A stretch of DNA of 64,000 nt from Strongylocentrotus droebachiensis (Eukaryota; Echinodermata; Echinoidea; Camarodonta; Strongylocentrotidae), in the NCBI GenBank assembly GCA_035222895.1, contig JAVYIG010005295.1:62001-126000 (forward strand), written 5' to 3'. Within the stretch, counting starts at the first letter, position 1; each line of letters starts with the position of its first letter. The notes under the pieces were generated by a model. That model saw only the letters and a list, made by a program, of their open reading frames with translations. It did no database searches and was not told the origin of the DNA. Shown in pieces: positions 24,196-38,206 of the stretch. Made by a program: the position numbers and the translations under genes.

Positions 24196-24867
24196 GAGAG
24201 GGGGAAGAGATGGTTTTGGTTTATTTTCAATCATCTATAAGAAGCAAATCGTCCCGCCTGTAAAAGCTCCAATCAGTTCTGACGAACCCTTGGGACTGGG
24301 TTTGATTAACTTCTCTTAAAACTCAGCGGGGAGTAGATTAGAGGATAATCCTAATCTTATAACTCAGCGTGTCGGGGCTTTTTGAGAATCAACCTTAATC
24401 CGATTCTCAGGAATAAAAGGACTTGGACACTGGTATAGTTAACAATTAAAGTGCTTGTTGCGCAGCGGAAACGTTCTTCTCATAAACGCTTGGAAATCAA
24501 AGCCATGCCCATGGACAAGCAAGGATTAAAATGATCTGCCCCCTTATTTAACTCTGGCCCCGTTAAGTGTCGGACAGAGATAATGTGGGAAAGCGTTTTT
24601 CTTGTTCATGTGCTTGACTTGAGTCCCTGCTAAGTTATTGTTGCATTGAGTAAAATATAATGAAAGGAACTTATCTTATGTACAATATAAGGATTGTATA
24701 ACTTTAAATTTGTCGTAGCTTGTCTAAATTCTGGTCGACTTTCTCTCCAGTTTTGTCTCATTTTGTTTTTAACTCATCGATCTTTGTACTCTCAAATCCA
24801 TTATTAATCTTTCCCCTCTCTTTTTCTAACTTTGTTCCGCCCTACCCCTTAAATCTACCTCTCTCTT

Positions 24868-24926
<59 letters not shown>

Positions 24927-27000
24927 TCTTTCTTTTTTTAAATTTATTGTATTCATATTTATATGTGATTGCGCATTACTATCTCATCCCCTTACTATAT
25001 AAAGTGCAAAACCACCGACTGAGATTTGCTCACAGTTTAAACCTCTTTAATCGCATCATAATGTGAAAGAGGATGTCATTTATGACACACTTCTGCAAAG
25101 ATTTACCTCACAAAAAAAAGTTTGAAGACAAATATTGATAAAATAATACATTTTTTTAGTCTTCTGTTGTAGGCATAAAACCTACATTTTGTTTTCTTTC
25201 ATCAATATTCGACTTCAAACACATCGACTGTCGAACTTATTCTCAGCCTTTTCATAACTTAGAGCAAATTTTGATCCCTAAATAAAAGGACGGAACTAAA
25301 CTCGTTGACTTCTTGAAATGTTTACGACGCTAGCCTTTTCACTCCATGCACCGCATCGCCAGGAAGTCACTACTTTATCTCATCTTTTCAAAAGGATCAT
25401 CAAAATATCCTACCATGATACCCGGCTCATTACAACCGTTTACATTCGAATTTATGAAGTATTAAATCAAACAAAAAAATTAGAAACATAAAAATAAAAA
25501 AAACTATAGAATACAGGTGACACCGCAGAATTGCGGTTGCATCTGTGGTGCCATGACAATGGCTTGGCTGATTTTGTACGAAATATTGACTCTTTCTCCC
25601 AAAACCACTGAAAAGAGAGCAATAACAAAAGAAATAGCGTGTGGAAAATAACGGGTATTATGCATGATTTATCAATGAGATGATTGACACATGTGCATCG
25701 AGTACACGGTGTTCCAAAAGAAAGATTTGTTTAACGTATAGTATTGGGCAGTTGTACGACACAATCGGGCTTCGTTAGAAATTCCTCCACTTTTTATTTC
25801 CTTCACTAATCTAAGCTGATTTACTTATTTCAACCATGGACATCATGACTAAACACTAAATATAACCCTTAACTTTACCTAAAAATTCGATCCTAACCCT
25901 AACCATGACTCCATATCTTTAACGAAATGAAGCCCAGTGCAACATTGCCACCCGAGTAAGCGCCGGCTTACCGCTATTCCCAACTCGTGCGCTCTTCACG
26001 TTATTAATTTCTTTGTTTCTTTTAATGAAAGGCGTTGTTATGATAAAGGGATCTGCACTTCATGCATCAGCGACTATTCGCATCAATTGTTGATTAAAGG
26101 ATAGTGGCGCGCATAGTTTATTTTTCACTGACACCATTAATCTTTTTTTATTCCGTGTTTGTTTCGTTGAGCATGGCTACATTTTGGAGTGCAAACAAAA
26201 AAAGGACAAGAAAAAAAATGACATGAGAACGTGCCTCGGACAAGGTTATCGACCTCGAAAATAGTATTTCGAAACAACTTTGATTACTATCTTACATCAA
26301 TTAAAAATGTGTGTTTAATTAATGATTATTCATGACAAGGAAATATTAGCGAATAAACCACTTGTACAACATTGATGTCTTTACTTCCGCAAAATCTACA
26401 TTCTACTCTGCTAGAAACACAATTATGCGTTTTGAAGTTGATGGTATTGTTATTCTATAAACGTGAAATATCAAGCCATAAAAACAACCGTATGTTTGGC
26501 GCAAACGTTAAGTTTACCTTGCAATTTTTGTTAAAACAAGCAGAATGTTTTCAAAATAATTTCATGTTTTGGAAATGTCTATAACATAGCGGTACCACTA
26601 CATCTCATACTTCATGTTTCAAAGGGAGATGTTAGATAGATCGTTGGCTTTATAGACTGGGGAACAATGACATATATATATATCAATTATCATAACATTT
26701 CCGTTTATAAACCTTTGTCATCAGTTGTAATTGGTGTAATCAGGGGTGATAGTGAGCACTAAAAAAAAGAGAAGGTCCCCCCCCCTTGAGTAAAAAGAAA
26801 AGAAAAAATGGCATCTATAACAACACCCCCCCCCCCACACCCTTTGAGTAAGAAAAATTGGGAAATAATAGGGGAAAATAGGGAAGAAAAAAGAAAGAAA
26901 AAAATTGGGTAAACAAAATTAAAACAAAAAAATGGGGGGGGGGGAATCGAAGAAAAAAGAATCGGGAAGAAGAAAAAAAAATCGGGAAACCGATATCAGG
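24196..27000. other. No supported gene; simple sequence patches
   Basis: Contains a (CT)n tract at about 24859-24927, and A- and C/G-homopolymer-rich sequence at 26760-26990. No exon, RNA gene or dispersed element was recognised. Confidence 0.45.
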
Positions 27001-27239
27001 CCTGTGTAATTAATGTTTGGTTTGCCTACAAGGACATCTGACCCACGTAGTGTCAACAACATGGTTCGAGAGAGGCGAGGGTATGGCATATGTTGCTTTG
27101 TCGGGAAAACACATCAGAAACGAAATTGTGCTTTGGCATTATCACCTTTCCGGAGTTGGGCTCCAAGCCACGTCAAAATTTAAAACAGCGCCATCAAGTT
27201 TAGTTGCCTACCCACAATTATGACATTTATATTGATCAC

Positions 27240-27565
27240 TTCTTCTTCTTATAATTCTCTCTCCCTCTTTCTTTCTCTCACCTTTCACTCTCTCTCTGCC
27301 TCTCACCTTTCCCTTTCTCTCCGTTTCTATCTGTCTCTCTCCCTCTCACCTTCCCCTTTCTCTCTCTCTGCCTCTCACCTTTCCCCCTCTCTCTCTCTCT
27401 GCCTCTCACCTTTCCCTCTCTCTCTCTGTTTCTATCTGTCTCTCTCTCTCACCTTTCCCTCTCTCTGTTTCTATCTGTCTCTCTCTCTGACCTTTCCCTC
27501 TCTCTGTTTCTTTCTGTCTCTCTCTCTCTCTTTTTCTCCCCCTCTCTCACCTTTTCCTTTCTGCC
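27240..27565. repeat. CT-rich minisatellite
   Basis: Irregular repeats built from CTCTCTCTCTGCCTCTCACC and CTCTCTGTTTCTATCTGTCT. Predicted Ser/Leu-rich frames are not genes. Confidence 0.85.
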
Positions 27566-27599
27566 CCCTCCCTCTCTCCCAGGAGAGCAAGAGGGAGGG

Positions 27600-27775
27600 A
27601 AGAGAGAGGACGGGAGTCGTTATTTTTTTCGGCGGCATAGATTGGGGTTAGGTGCGTGTTGAGTCTATGGGAAAGTTTAGGGATAGGGTTAGGGTTAGGG
27701 TTAAATCAAGACCTCTTTTTAAAAAAAAGCCCCAATCTGTGCCGCAGAAGGAAATAACGCCAGACGGGAGAGGGA
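27600..27775. repeat. Short inverted-repeat element with TTAGGG-like core
   Basis: CGTTATTTTTTTCGGCGGCA..AGATTGGGG at 27618-27647 is matched by the reverse complement at 27729-27759. The spacer contains AGGGATAGGGTTAGGGTTAGG followed by GTTA. It is probably a small MITE. The telomere-like hexamers are few and internal. Confidence 0.6.
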
Positions 27776-29571
27776 GGGGGTATTACTCCTGCCCTCTCAT
27801 CTTTCCTCCCTCCCTCCCTCCTTGTACCATCTACTTTATATTTTTTGCTGCATGATCCTGGCAAGCAGGATTTAAGGTTTGGAGCAATTTTCCTTTATCT
27901 CATGAAAACAACTTTGAGGGTGAGTATCTCTTGAAATACAATTGTGCAGATTGTGTAAAGTATATGAAAAATGAATTTATTTTTTCATATCACATTAGAT
28001 TTGTGGCTGTAGAAAAGATTATACATTGTACAACTCTGATCAATAGAGTTTTAGCAGAATACATGTCATTGGCAATAGCATACAACGTTACAATAAGTTT
28101 ATATACATTTAGATTTTTCTAACAATCATTTTGCATTACCATACTAACATTTATATTCCTAGCAATGTCTCTGAAGTTTGCACAATATGTGCACCATCTC
28201 CTTGCCCTAGTTTAGAGATATATGGAAAACATTCCTAACAATGTGCTTGACATGGGATACACATAATAGATACATGTAAGTGAAAGGCTTAAGCTCTCTT
28301 ATTCCTCATGAATAGAAGATTAAATCATCAACATACAACATCATATAATTTTTTAGTTTATTCTCTATATTTCATAACTATCATATAAATATGTTTCAAT
28401 TACAATGAACATAAGATCCGTAAATACATAGCATAAGTATCAACTACTCCAAACGCACCTAAAACTAGAGTACTAATCTTGACAGCTTTTTCAAGCTAGA
28501 GTAGCCTTGTGATCAAGATATTAAATCTGAAATACACTAATATGAATATCCTTCCAGAACTCTTTTCGATTGAACGTGGCATCATAAGTTTGAAATAGTA
28601 CTGAAAATCAATATACATTATCATTTTTTGTTGATAAATTGAAAGCCGTCTCATCCGAAATGCAAACATCAACACTACTTTCACAGATCTTACTTTGTCA
28701 GACTACACTTCGCCTCAGATTATATATATATATCAATTTAAATCATTGGCAGTATTATGACATGACTTTTGATAATATTCATCTTTGTGTAATAAGTTGC
28801 TTACACTTTATAATATGAATGATGACTACATCAAAGTTTCATATAAATGGAGGAGACAATACCGTTACCAAACTAAAAGAGTACCGAAGTGGTAACGTCA
28901 TATTCGCTTCCCGTCCGGGTTTCTGGTTCAAAACAACAGAGCCTGCGCATGAGGTTCACCGTGAAATAATTCAAGCATCAGGCTGGAGCAGGGCAAATTT
29001 AGTGCTTTTGGCTGGTGTGATCATCACACTATTGCTTAGCACAAATTTGCTTGGAACCAGGTACCTTGACAACTTGGCCAGTATGACGTTCAGTACTCTA
29101 TAACATCATGAAAAAAAACGGATGAAAGCAGTCGAGTTGTTCACTAATTTGTCATAGAATGCAGGGAAACCAATCCCTTGAAGATATTGATAAAAACAAA
29201 CAAATATCTAGAATTAGCAAAAACAGGAGGAATAAAACTATAAACAGTTTTCAAAAAGAAGGCATGTCATACCACTGAATTATCAACTTAATAAATGTCT
29301 TATCATCAGAGACATTTAAACATTTTCTCCTCTCAATTATTGTTGTTTCTGATTAGTTTTATGATTTGAATTTTTGATATCTTTGAAAATCTCTTTTCAA
29401 TATGGTTAAAAAGTAGTTTCTTTAAGTCAATATTACACGTACTTTAAATGTACCTTCAAAACGTTCGCGACTGCGTTTGTAATACTGGTCACAAATTATG
29501 ATCTGGGTGATAAAACCTCTCCTTTAGTGAAAAATTTGTCGGTCAGTTAACCCAACATGACTTCATACTAA
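27776..29571. other. No supported gene
   Basis: One plus-strand 94-codon frame at 28819-29103 encodes a possible single hydrophobic helix (ANLVLLAGVIITLLLSTNLL). It has no recognisable relatives or exon structure and is left uncalled. The rest is AT-rich. Confidence 0.4.
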
Positions 29572-29785
29572 TTAAAGATAAAGTTGAGTTCTGGTCATGC
29601 GGTTGCATTGTGAAAGATATGGTGTGGAATCGATCAGAAAAAGTTGATCATGTATCATATAAGTATTGATGTGTACTGCAATGTTCCAGAGCCATCAAAA
29701 TGATAAGAAATTTGGCCTAGTCTTGGTAAAGTTACAAGCACTGTACACAGAGAGAGTTATATGGGACTACACAAACATGTGGTAT
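29572..29785 (-). mobile_element. Truncated copy of the 388-bp TTAA MITE
   Basis: Begins TTAAAGATAAAGTTGAGTTC and corresponds, in reverse orientation, to the right half of the complete copy at 47469-47864. Shared motifs include GTTGCATTGTGAAAGA, AAAAAGTTGATCATGTA and TATGGGACTACACAAA. It ends near the centre of the element. Confidence 0.75.
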
Positions 29786-30740
29786 AAAATATTTATATAT
29801 TTAGAATATGAGGGCATTTGAAGAGCCATGCTTTTCAGAGAACATTTTTTTCTCTGATGCTCTTCCACACTTGCATAATAACAATGAAAACGCTCACAAA
29901 TTTGTGTTCACCTCTACCCGGAACTCTTTCTTTAATCATACTCATTTCTAATTGTAAACGGATACCGACGGGTTGTTCAAACCAACAAAGACACCAGCAT
30001 GTCTCGGGCCTAGATTAAGGGCAGGTATCAGATTAAAAGGTATCAGTTTATCACCGTGCATCAAAGTTGTTATGCACATCTTAATATCACATATCAAAGA
30101 GGGAGACCCACCAGCAAAACTAAGTTTTAAGAAAAGGTGAGTTTGACGATAAATTTTAATGAAATGTGAAAATAGTTCACCTGTGATAGTTAACCCTTTC
30201 AAATACCATCTTAAATGCTTCCAGTGCAGTTTATACAACACCTATTAAGATTCTTGGAACCTCATTGGTCAATTCTTAATCACATGACAAGCGATAAAAG
30301 TAATGTTCAACAGCATCATTCTCCAGGCGTGCAATTATGTTTGATCGTTGGAGTGAGCTTCTCTTATCTTTCACCTCGTGTAAAATCTTGTACCATTGAA
30401 CTCATGGCCATTCACTTATTGTATAATATCATAAACCAAATTTGTTTATGAGAAGGCAGTATAATAGTGCATTTAATTAGGCAAGTATATATTCTGTAAA
30501 AGAAGAATAGTACCTGTTTATTGCATACTGCATTTGTTGTAATTCACATATTTAAACTGCATGGATGAAATTTTAATATGCAAGTGTTTGAAGTAAAGTG
30601 TGATAGCTGATTACAATGTAACCTGCTACATGTACAGCAACCATCTTTACCTAGAGAACTCCTGTATAGAGAAAAGCCACAAATCGTTTATTCCCTTGAA
30701 CAGAATATTCTTCTAAATCGTGTATTAGGGAGCTGTAGAT
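29786..30740. other. Intergenic sequence downstream of FANCJ, no supported gene
   Basis: Short frames on both strands, none with coding features. No repeat was recognised apart from the neighbouring elements. Confidence 0.4.
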
Positions 30741-31012
30741 AAAATAATAATAATATGGATAATTATACAGCGCCGGTATCCGCCAGGCTCTGACGCCCAT
30801 GCCGTTTTACACATATTACCCTGGTCGTAGCCGAGCTGCCAAAGTAACTAGCGCTCAAGCATACCAGGTACCCATTTACACCTGGGTGGAGAGTGGCAAA
30901 TGTAGATTAGCATCTTGCCAAAGGAAATTAGTGCGGCAGCAGGACTTGAACCCCATACCTTGTGACCTGCAGTCAGGTGAATTATCCACTAGACCACAAC
31001 ACCTCTACAGCA
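30741..31012 (-). mobile_element. tRNA-derived SINE, near full length
   Basis: Minus-strand order: tRNA-like head with an A box TGGTCTAGTGGATAA (30982-30996) and a B box GGTTCAAGTCC (30942-30952). A body with GGCAAGATGCTAATCTACAT, CACCCAGGTGTAAATGGGTA and CTGGCGGATACCGGCGC follows, then an (ATT)n tail. The same body is present at 62518-62735. The head is not a functional tRNA gene because it leads into the SINE body. It lies about 230 bp downstream of the FANCJ stop codon. Confidence 0.85.
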
Positions 31013-31089
31013 CCTGTCCATAAGTACACTTATATTGTCTCCCTTGAGTGGTCTTTGTAACTATATGTTTCTACATAATTTTACATAAT

Positions 31090-31095
31090 TTTATT
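31090..31095 (-). promoter_or_regulatory. Candidate FANCJ polyadenylation signal AATAAA
   Basis: AATAAA on the minus strand about 150 bases downstream of the FANCJ stop at 31245-31247. It precedes the SINE, so the transcript may end before it. Confidence 0.45.
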
Positions 31096-31244
31096 CTGCT
31101 ACAGTGTATATTTAGCTTATCACTTTTATCATAACAGTGTTCCAGGTCTATGAGGAAAATCACTGCAGTTGGCTGTGTCAATGTGTATGCATGCATCGGT
31201 TACCTGCCTGGATGACGAGCGACACTTCTAGCTCCTCCTAAAAG

Positions 31245-31322
31245 TTATACCTCCTTTGGTCCTCGGTTCTTTTGTGAGAGCAGTGCAGTGCAACAGGCGA
31301 CCTCCTCAGGATAAATGTACGA
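31245..31322 (-). CDS. BRIP1: FANCJ terminal exon t
   Basis: 78 bp encoding [20 protein letters not shown] and GPKEV, then TAA. Phase fits exon s exactly. Its acceptor TCTCTCTGCAG draws its pyrimidine tract from an adjacent (CT)n microsatellite on the transcribed strand. Confidence 0.7.
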   Translation of the reverse strand, partial: SYIYPEEVACCTALLSQKNRGPKEV

Positions 31323-34300
31323 CTGCAGAGAGAACACCGACAGACAGAGAGAGAGAGAGAGAGAGACATGGAAATGGAGAGAGAATTTAAAAAATGGGAA
31401 CAAGAACAGCACACAGACAGACATAGGGAGATGGAGACAGAGAGAGAGAGAGATGGAAAGAGAATGTACAGTTGACAAAGAGAGAAAAAGAAAATGAGAC
31501 AAAGTTTGATCAAAGAATGTTTTTTTATTGTTCCTAAATATACACCGACTGGAATGCTCCCCAGGGAGTGGAGAATGTGCATACATTGTGTGCGGGTAAG
31601 CCTGAATGACTGGGGTAATAATATGATTGCAGGGCCCTCAGGGAGAACAGTATGAATACTAATGAGGCTGCCCTGGGTAAAAAAAAGACATATTATTATC
31701 ATTATTATTATTAAGACAGTTAAATGACATCTTACTTCTTCAGTCATAATTCAATTTCATGTTACCAGTTTCAATTCAAAGAAGAAAAACAACAGAATCT
31801 TTGTCAAAATATGACACGCAACATAAATCATTAATGTACTCATCCATTCATACACAGGGAACTCACCTTCCCTACTGCTTGCATAGACTGTGGACCTGCT
31901 GCCATCACTGAGTAGCCAATCACAGGTGGTGTACTAGAGACGTTAGGGTCTTGATGTCTCTTGTCATTACATACAGAGCATGTGATTGGCTGATAGCAGC
32001 AGACATCCTCTGTACTCCAAAATGCATTCAGTTGTAATCCTGAATGAAAAAGGGAAGGACAAAGAGAGGAAAAAGAAAACGAGGAAAGAGATTGGGTAGA
32101 GAGAGAAGAGAAAGAGGAGGAGGAACAGAAAAGAGAGGGAGTAAGAGAGAGGGAGTAAGAGAGAGGGAGTAAGAGAGAGAAAAGGAAAGAGAGAGAGGGG
32201 GAAAAAAGAGAGAGGGGAAATAGGGAGAGAGGGAGAGAGGGAGAGAGGGAGAGAGGGAGAGAGGGAGAGAGGGAGAGGGAGAGAGGGAGAGAGGGAGAGA
32301 GAGAGAGAGAAGTAGGAAAGAGTGACAGAAAAAGGGAGAGAGAGACAGATAGTCAGAGAGGAGGGTGGGTTGAGACAGAGAAAAGACAAACGGATAAATA
32401 CATTTAAAAACACTAGGAAAATCAGCTTAAATTAATTGCCAAATGATGCACATTTCAAAACTTCAATTCCTTACATCATCCTGAACGCCATTATGCATTG
32501 CTTGCAAAGAGCAATCAATGTACTACTACATGTACCATGGACAGACTAGCACAATAGAGGGAGCCATTTCACTTTGGATGATAGACCATACAAGCAAAGA
32601 CAAGGGCCCTCGCTGCATTAAACTTACCATTGATGGTAACTTTGCCATCAATGGCAACTCCCAGGGCCTGGTAACAGGGCTCAACAGCCAATCGAAATCA
32701 AGGTTTCCATGGTAGTTGCCATTGATGGCAAAGTTACCATCAATGGTAAGTTTTGTGCAACGGGCCCAAGATCATCTCATCCATGCACGCTAGAATTAAT
32801 CACAAAACATACAGCATATCCTTCCAATGATGGACCAATGGGCAGTCTTCCTGAGCTTGCACAGAAGTAAATCTGAAATCAATTTAAATCTGAGAAATAT
32901 GGTACTTTTACTCCAATCAATTGTTTGATTACAAAATGGGTTTTCCCTTTCAAAGAAATCCTTCAAAGATATCGCCTTTTCGGGGCCGGAAAGACTTGAA
33001 TTCATAAGCCCTTCTGACTCTCCACAGATGGACATTTATGTTTAACTTGTGATTTTTTTTCTGTATAATATGGTGTTTGTCTATGATTTTCAATACTCTC
33101 AAAAATGCACTACAGTGTGAGTCAAAAAAAAGTTTACACCTAGAAAATTGCTAATTATTTTTAAAATCATCTATGAACAGTACATTATTATATATCTTAT
33201 GACAGAGTGTTTTATCCCAAATCATTTGGTACCATTTTTGTGGGGTATGTGTTCACGCTTGGATGAACAGGAGGCATTGTTTGCGAAAGTGCAAAAATCT
33301 ACTTGCGCCAAAGTTGCTTATGTGATGTTTGACTAAAACAATTGGGATTTGGGTATTAAGTCGGTCTTTGCAGATCCAAATAACATCCCTAACAAAATTA
33401 ATCATGCCACACATATCAGTGGACATTTGTGCCCGTGTGTGTGGGTGTGTGTGATTTTGCCCTTTGCAAAAAGCATATGCAATGCATTTCATTTGATACA
33501 TTCAATTCCTTCTCTCACTCTGCTAATCCCAACGTAATACATACTGTAGGCATCACTTTGGCGCAAGTAGATTTTTGCACTCTCGCAAACAATGCCTCCT
33601 GTTCATCCAAGCGTGAACACACACACCACACAAAAATGAAACCAAATGATTTGGGATAAAACACTCTTTCATGAGATGTATAATAATTTACTGTTCATAG
33701 ATGATATTAAAAATAATTAGCAATTTTCTAGGTGTAAACTTTTTTTTGACTCACACGGTATAGAAAACTCTAGCTAATCCATATCAGATCTCACTGCCTT
33801 CAATAGAATAACAGACATTATTTGCATAAAACTTTTAGTATTCTCAAATTTACGTATGAATTTATGAACCACTGAAAAAGTAGAAAGTGATATCATTTTA
33901 GTATATGCAGTGGAACCTCATTATAAAGTGCTATAATATCTAATACGAGGTATCTGATATTACAAGGTATTTTGCTGTTCCCAACTCTTTGCATTTTTTG
34001 ATTTTTTTTTTCACCATGATATAATTAGATTCCTGATATAACAAGGTAATTTCCATGGTCCCAAGGACCTTGTTATAACAAGGTTCCACTGTATTGTATT
34101 TCCATTTATTAACATGATTCCACAAGATTGAAATAAGAAACGGAGCATAAAATATCGATCTACATGTATGTAACTTTTCATCTAAATATTAGATTCAACA
34201 TATGGCTCTTTTTGTTAATTTGTTTTTATTAGGTTAGGTACTTCATTTCTAATCTTATCTTGTGTTCCTTTTTAATGTGTTTTTATGTTACATATCATAT

Positions 34301-37300
34301 CTTGCTTTCTTAACGGGTTGGCCTCTTACAAGGTTTATTTTCTTTTGGGCCACTGCCTTCCTCATGTTTTATAATTCATCTTGTGTATTGTCATACACAT
34401 TTGTCTGTTTATCAATGTATTTTTTTATCAGCTTATCTCTTGAGGAGAAATTAAAAAAACTTGAACACTGCATAGATGAGAGGAAGAATGCATCCTTCTG
34501 GAATAAACTAAGAGCATCTACAAAGTACATTCATGCCAGAAGTCACTTTTCTACATACATGCACATTGTCCTTACATCTGAGCAACATTAGCACTGACAC
34601 CTTACTAATGTAAACCAATACTGTATCTAATGGGATCCTGATCGTGACTCGACATAAACGCCTTTGGGGCGGGAAAACCTTACACTCTCCCTATCACGTC
34701 ACCTCGGCAAACCAAGACTCTGACGACTTTCACACAAGAATACACGACCTTTCCATTCATATCGACACCGCGACCACCGGAATTAAATGAAACTTAGCAC
34801 CCCTTTATTCTAAGCCGGGGGGTGAAAGTTCTTACAGTGCTGATGAAAGGCTTGTTACACGATTAACCCAAATTGGGGTTAATTTACACTCGAGCGTGTT
34901 TGAGGGCGCAGGCATCACTCAAAGCGTCACAGACACTTTGGGTTTATACCGTCTAATGCTCACTTTTCATTACGCCAACATCAATACCATATTCATAAGA
35001 AATTTCTAAGAGTGGTTTCACAACTGTACTTTGTGGGAAATATTTGAATGTGCCGTGTGATTAGGAGATGGATTAAATAATCATTTCAACAGCTAATTTT
35101 CAGTTTTGTCTGCACATTTGTATATTTTTAAAGAAAATTGCATTTTATCTTAACCCCGTGCCAAAATGAATCTACAGGTACATGTAGCATGAAGTCTCCA
35201 AGCATCTACATGTACATGCACATGAGGAAAATAGGATAGACGGCATGCTTGAGAATAAAAGGTTTTTAGGAATTTGATGGTTTCCTTAAAGCAATCCATT
35301 TTAAAAGGGCATACAGAGAAAAACAGAAAAATAACACCCAAAATTCCTTCCTGACGCAATATTTGCTACATCATCAAGAAGAACATTAGGATTTTTTGCC
35401 AGTTTTCCCTCGCACTTTTTTCTATTAAGATTTGGAAGCAAGATACAAAAGTTCTCTGTGGCACTTTAAAGAGCTACAAATGTGAGCCTCCATGGGCGAT
35501 TTGGGATGAGAGAGGAAATATGCAGTTGGATCTTACAAATCGATTACAGCACATACAATTGTAGTAGAATAAAGTAGAATGTATGATACCAAGGAAATTT
35601 CCTGGTTAGGCTAACCAACCAGTAGTGAACCCTAAGTTGATTTGTTTAAATGTTTGTGCAGTAAAAGTTAAGCTTATACAAGTTCAAAATAATTAGACCC
35701 ATTTTAAATTTAGAATCTCTGAATGTGGAAGAGGTTTAACTCTAATGAATTATATCGAGTTGACACTTCTTGTTTATTGCATTCAATAGTTACCAATGAG
35801 TTTTAAGGGTGATTTATGGAAGTAAGATGAGATATTTTTCTCTAGCATTAAGTGAGTTAAAGAGAAAAGTATGACATAACATTTTCTTTAGAAAATGGGG
35901 TGGAAAAAAGAAAACTGGTGACACTTCTCTGTAGCTAGAATTCTATAGGTTAACACGACGACGTACAGTTCTTCATGGCATCCGAAGAGTTACTGGAGGA
36001 GTTTTTAAGGGTAATTTATGGAAGCAAGATGTGACACTTTCTCCACCCTAATCATTCCCCCATCATCAAGGAACATGACTCCCATTAAGGTGTGGATAAC
36101 ATCTTAACCCACGAAGCACATCCACCTTCACCACTCTCTCCAGCCAGGCCAGACGCTAAATGGAAGGGTGATTTGGTGTAAATTGAGAGTAAATTTGACT
36201 GCGTGATGATGTGATGATCGCTCAATCTATCACTAGCACTTCGAGGAATCCTCGATCACAAGGGGATGTTGCACTTTGGCGAAAGTCGTCTCAGAGGTTG
36301 ATTCCATTATTTCCCACTAACAAATCCACCTAATTTGAATAACATTGTTATTTTGAAACCAAGCACTTTTAATCCTCTTTTTCCAACCATTGTTTGGTAC
36401 TGATAACAATTTTCTGAAATAAAATTTGAAAAATTTGAAAAAATCTATCACTAGCACTTCCAGGGATCCTCCATCACAAGGGGATGTTGCACTTTGGCGA
36501 AAGTCGTCTCAGAGGTTGGTTCCATTATTTCCCACTAACAAATCCACCTAATTTGAATAACAATGTTATTTTGAAAGCAAGCACTTTTAATCCTGTTTTT
36601 CAAACCAATGTTTGATACTGATAACAATTTTCTGAAATAGAATTTAAAAAATTTGAACAAATCTATCACTAGCTCTTCCAGGGATCCTCCATCACGCAGG
36701 GATGCTGCATTTGGCGAAAGTCGTCTCAGAGGTTGATTCCATTATTTCCCACTAACAAATCCACCTAATTTGAATAACATTGTGTTTTTTTAAAGCAAGC
36801 ACTTTTAATCCTCTTTTTTTCTAACCAATGTTGAATTCTCAGAGGTTGGTTCCATCAAAGAGGTTGGTTCCATTATTTCCCACTAACAAATCTACCTAAT
36901 TTGAATAACATTGTTATTTTGAAAGCAAGCACTTTTAATCCTCTTTGACCAACCAATGTTTGATACTATAACGATTTCTCTGAAACAAAATAAAACAAAA
37001 GAAAAAAGAAAAAAACATGTGTATTATCTAGATCTCTTCTAATTGTCTCATCTTTTCCTTTTTTTCTCTGTCTTTTTACTCATTACTACTTCTCTAGTGT
37101 CCATTTTCAAAGAAAATGTCATGTTCCAACATTTACTCTAGAAATGCATGACAATTGTTAGTTGAAGGAAGAGCATAGAAGTTGCCAAAAATGAACCACT
37201 GGGCAAACTACAAACAAAGAGGTAGAAATAAAATGAGAGTAAGAGGATAATAAGATACCAGCTGCCACTATTCACAGGATTGACAGGAATAAATTGACTA

Positions 37301-38163
37301 GACACCTATCAACAATAAAAGACTATCACATTACTGTCCCCTCTATTCAATTCATAATTCCATACATGACCGTAATTCACTGGTAGATAAATTGAGTTGT
37401 TCAGTCAAAAGTGTTTTTTAGAAGAAAGATAATGATGGGTGCCATGAATTTGATATAAAATTTTTCTGTACATGCAAAAGTTATTTTGCCAAATGGAACA
37501 AGGCAATCACATCCTATTTGCACCTGTCTAAAAAAGAGGAGACTTGCAAAATGAGAGACATTGATTATTATATTTGAAGTTTTTTAAATTGGATATTTTT
37601 CTCTTTCTCTCTCTCTTTTCTTCATTGGAATATGTACTTTTATAATTATTTTGACTTAATAATTCGTCCCATATTTTTCTTCCTACTGTATGTGTCTTAT
37701 CTTTCTTTCCTTCTAGCTCCATTTCTCTCCCTCCCCTACCCCCCCCCCCCCCGCCCCCCTCTCTTTCTCTCTCTCTCTCTCACTTTCTCTCCTTTTTCCT
37801 CTTTATTCTCACCCCCCCTCCCCCCTCCCCCAGTCTCTCTCTCTCTCTCTCTCTCCCTCTGCTTTAATAGATTGTCTTCTCTCATTCTATCTCTCTTTCC
37901 CTCCCTCTCGATTTCTCTCTTACATTTGCTGTCATTACCGTGAGCGTTGATTTCAATCCAAATCCAACATGCAGCCACCCCCCCCCCCCCCCCACCATTC
38001 CCTCTCCCTACACTTTCTCTTTTTCTCTCACTATCTGTCTGTCTCTCTCCTTCTCCATTTCTCTCATCCAATTGCTACCATCATAAGACTTGATATCGAT
38101 CTAAATACAACATGCAGCCACCCCTCCCCTCTTCCCCCTCCCTCAACTTTCTCTCTTCTCTCA

Positions 38164-38206
<43 letters not shown>

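Noticed and set aside
27673..27704. TTAGGG repeats suggesting a telomere
   Set aside because: Only about three hexamers, internal to a short inverted-repeat element and surrounded by unique sequence.
28819..29103. 94-codon frame with one hydrophobic helix
   Set aside because: No homology recognised, no promoter or exon context; length is within chance expectation for such a window.
30940..31000. tRNA gene on the minus strand
   Set aside because: A and B boxes are present but the sequence continues into a SINE body with an ATT tail that occurs elsewhere; no proper anticodon arm was found.
32796..33035. Possible extra FANCJ exon
   Set aside because: Exon r joins exon s in phase without it, and no good donor follows the candidate.
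33908..34091. Hairpin resembling a miRNA gene
   Set aside because: The fold comes from transposon terminal repeats of pogo type.
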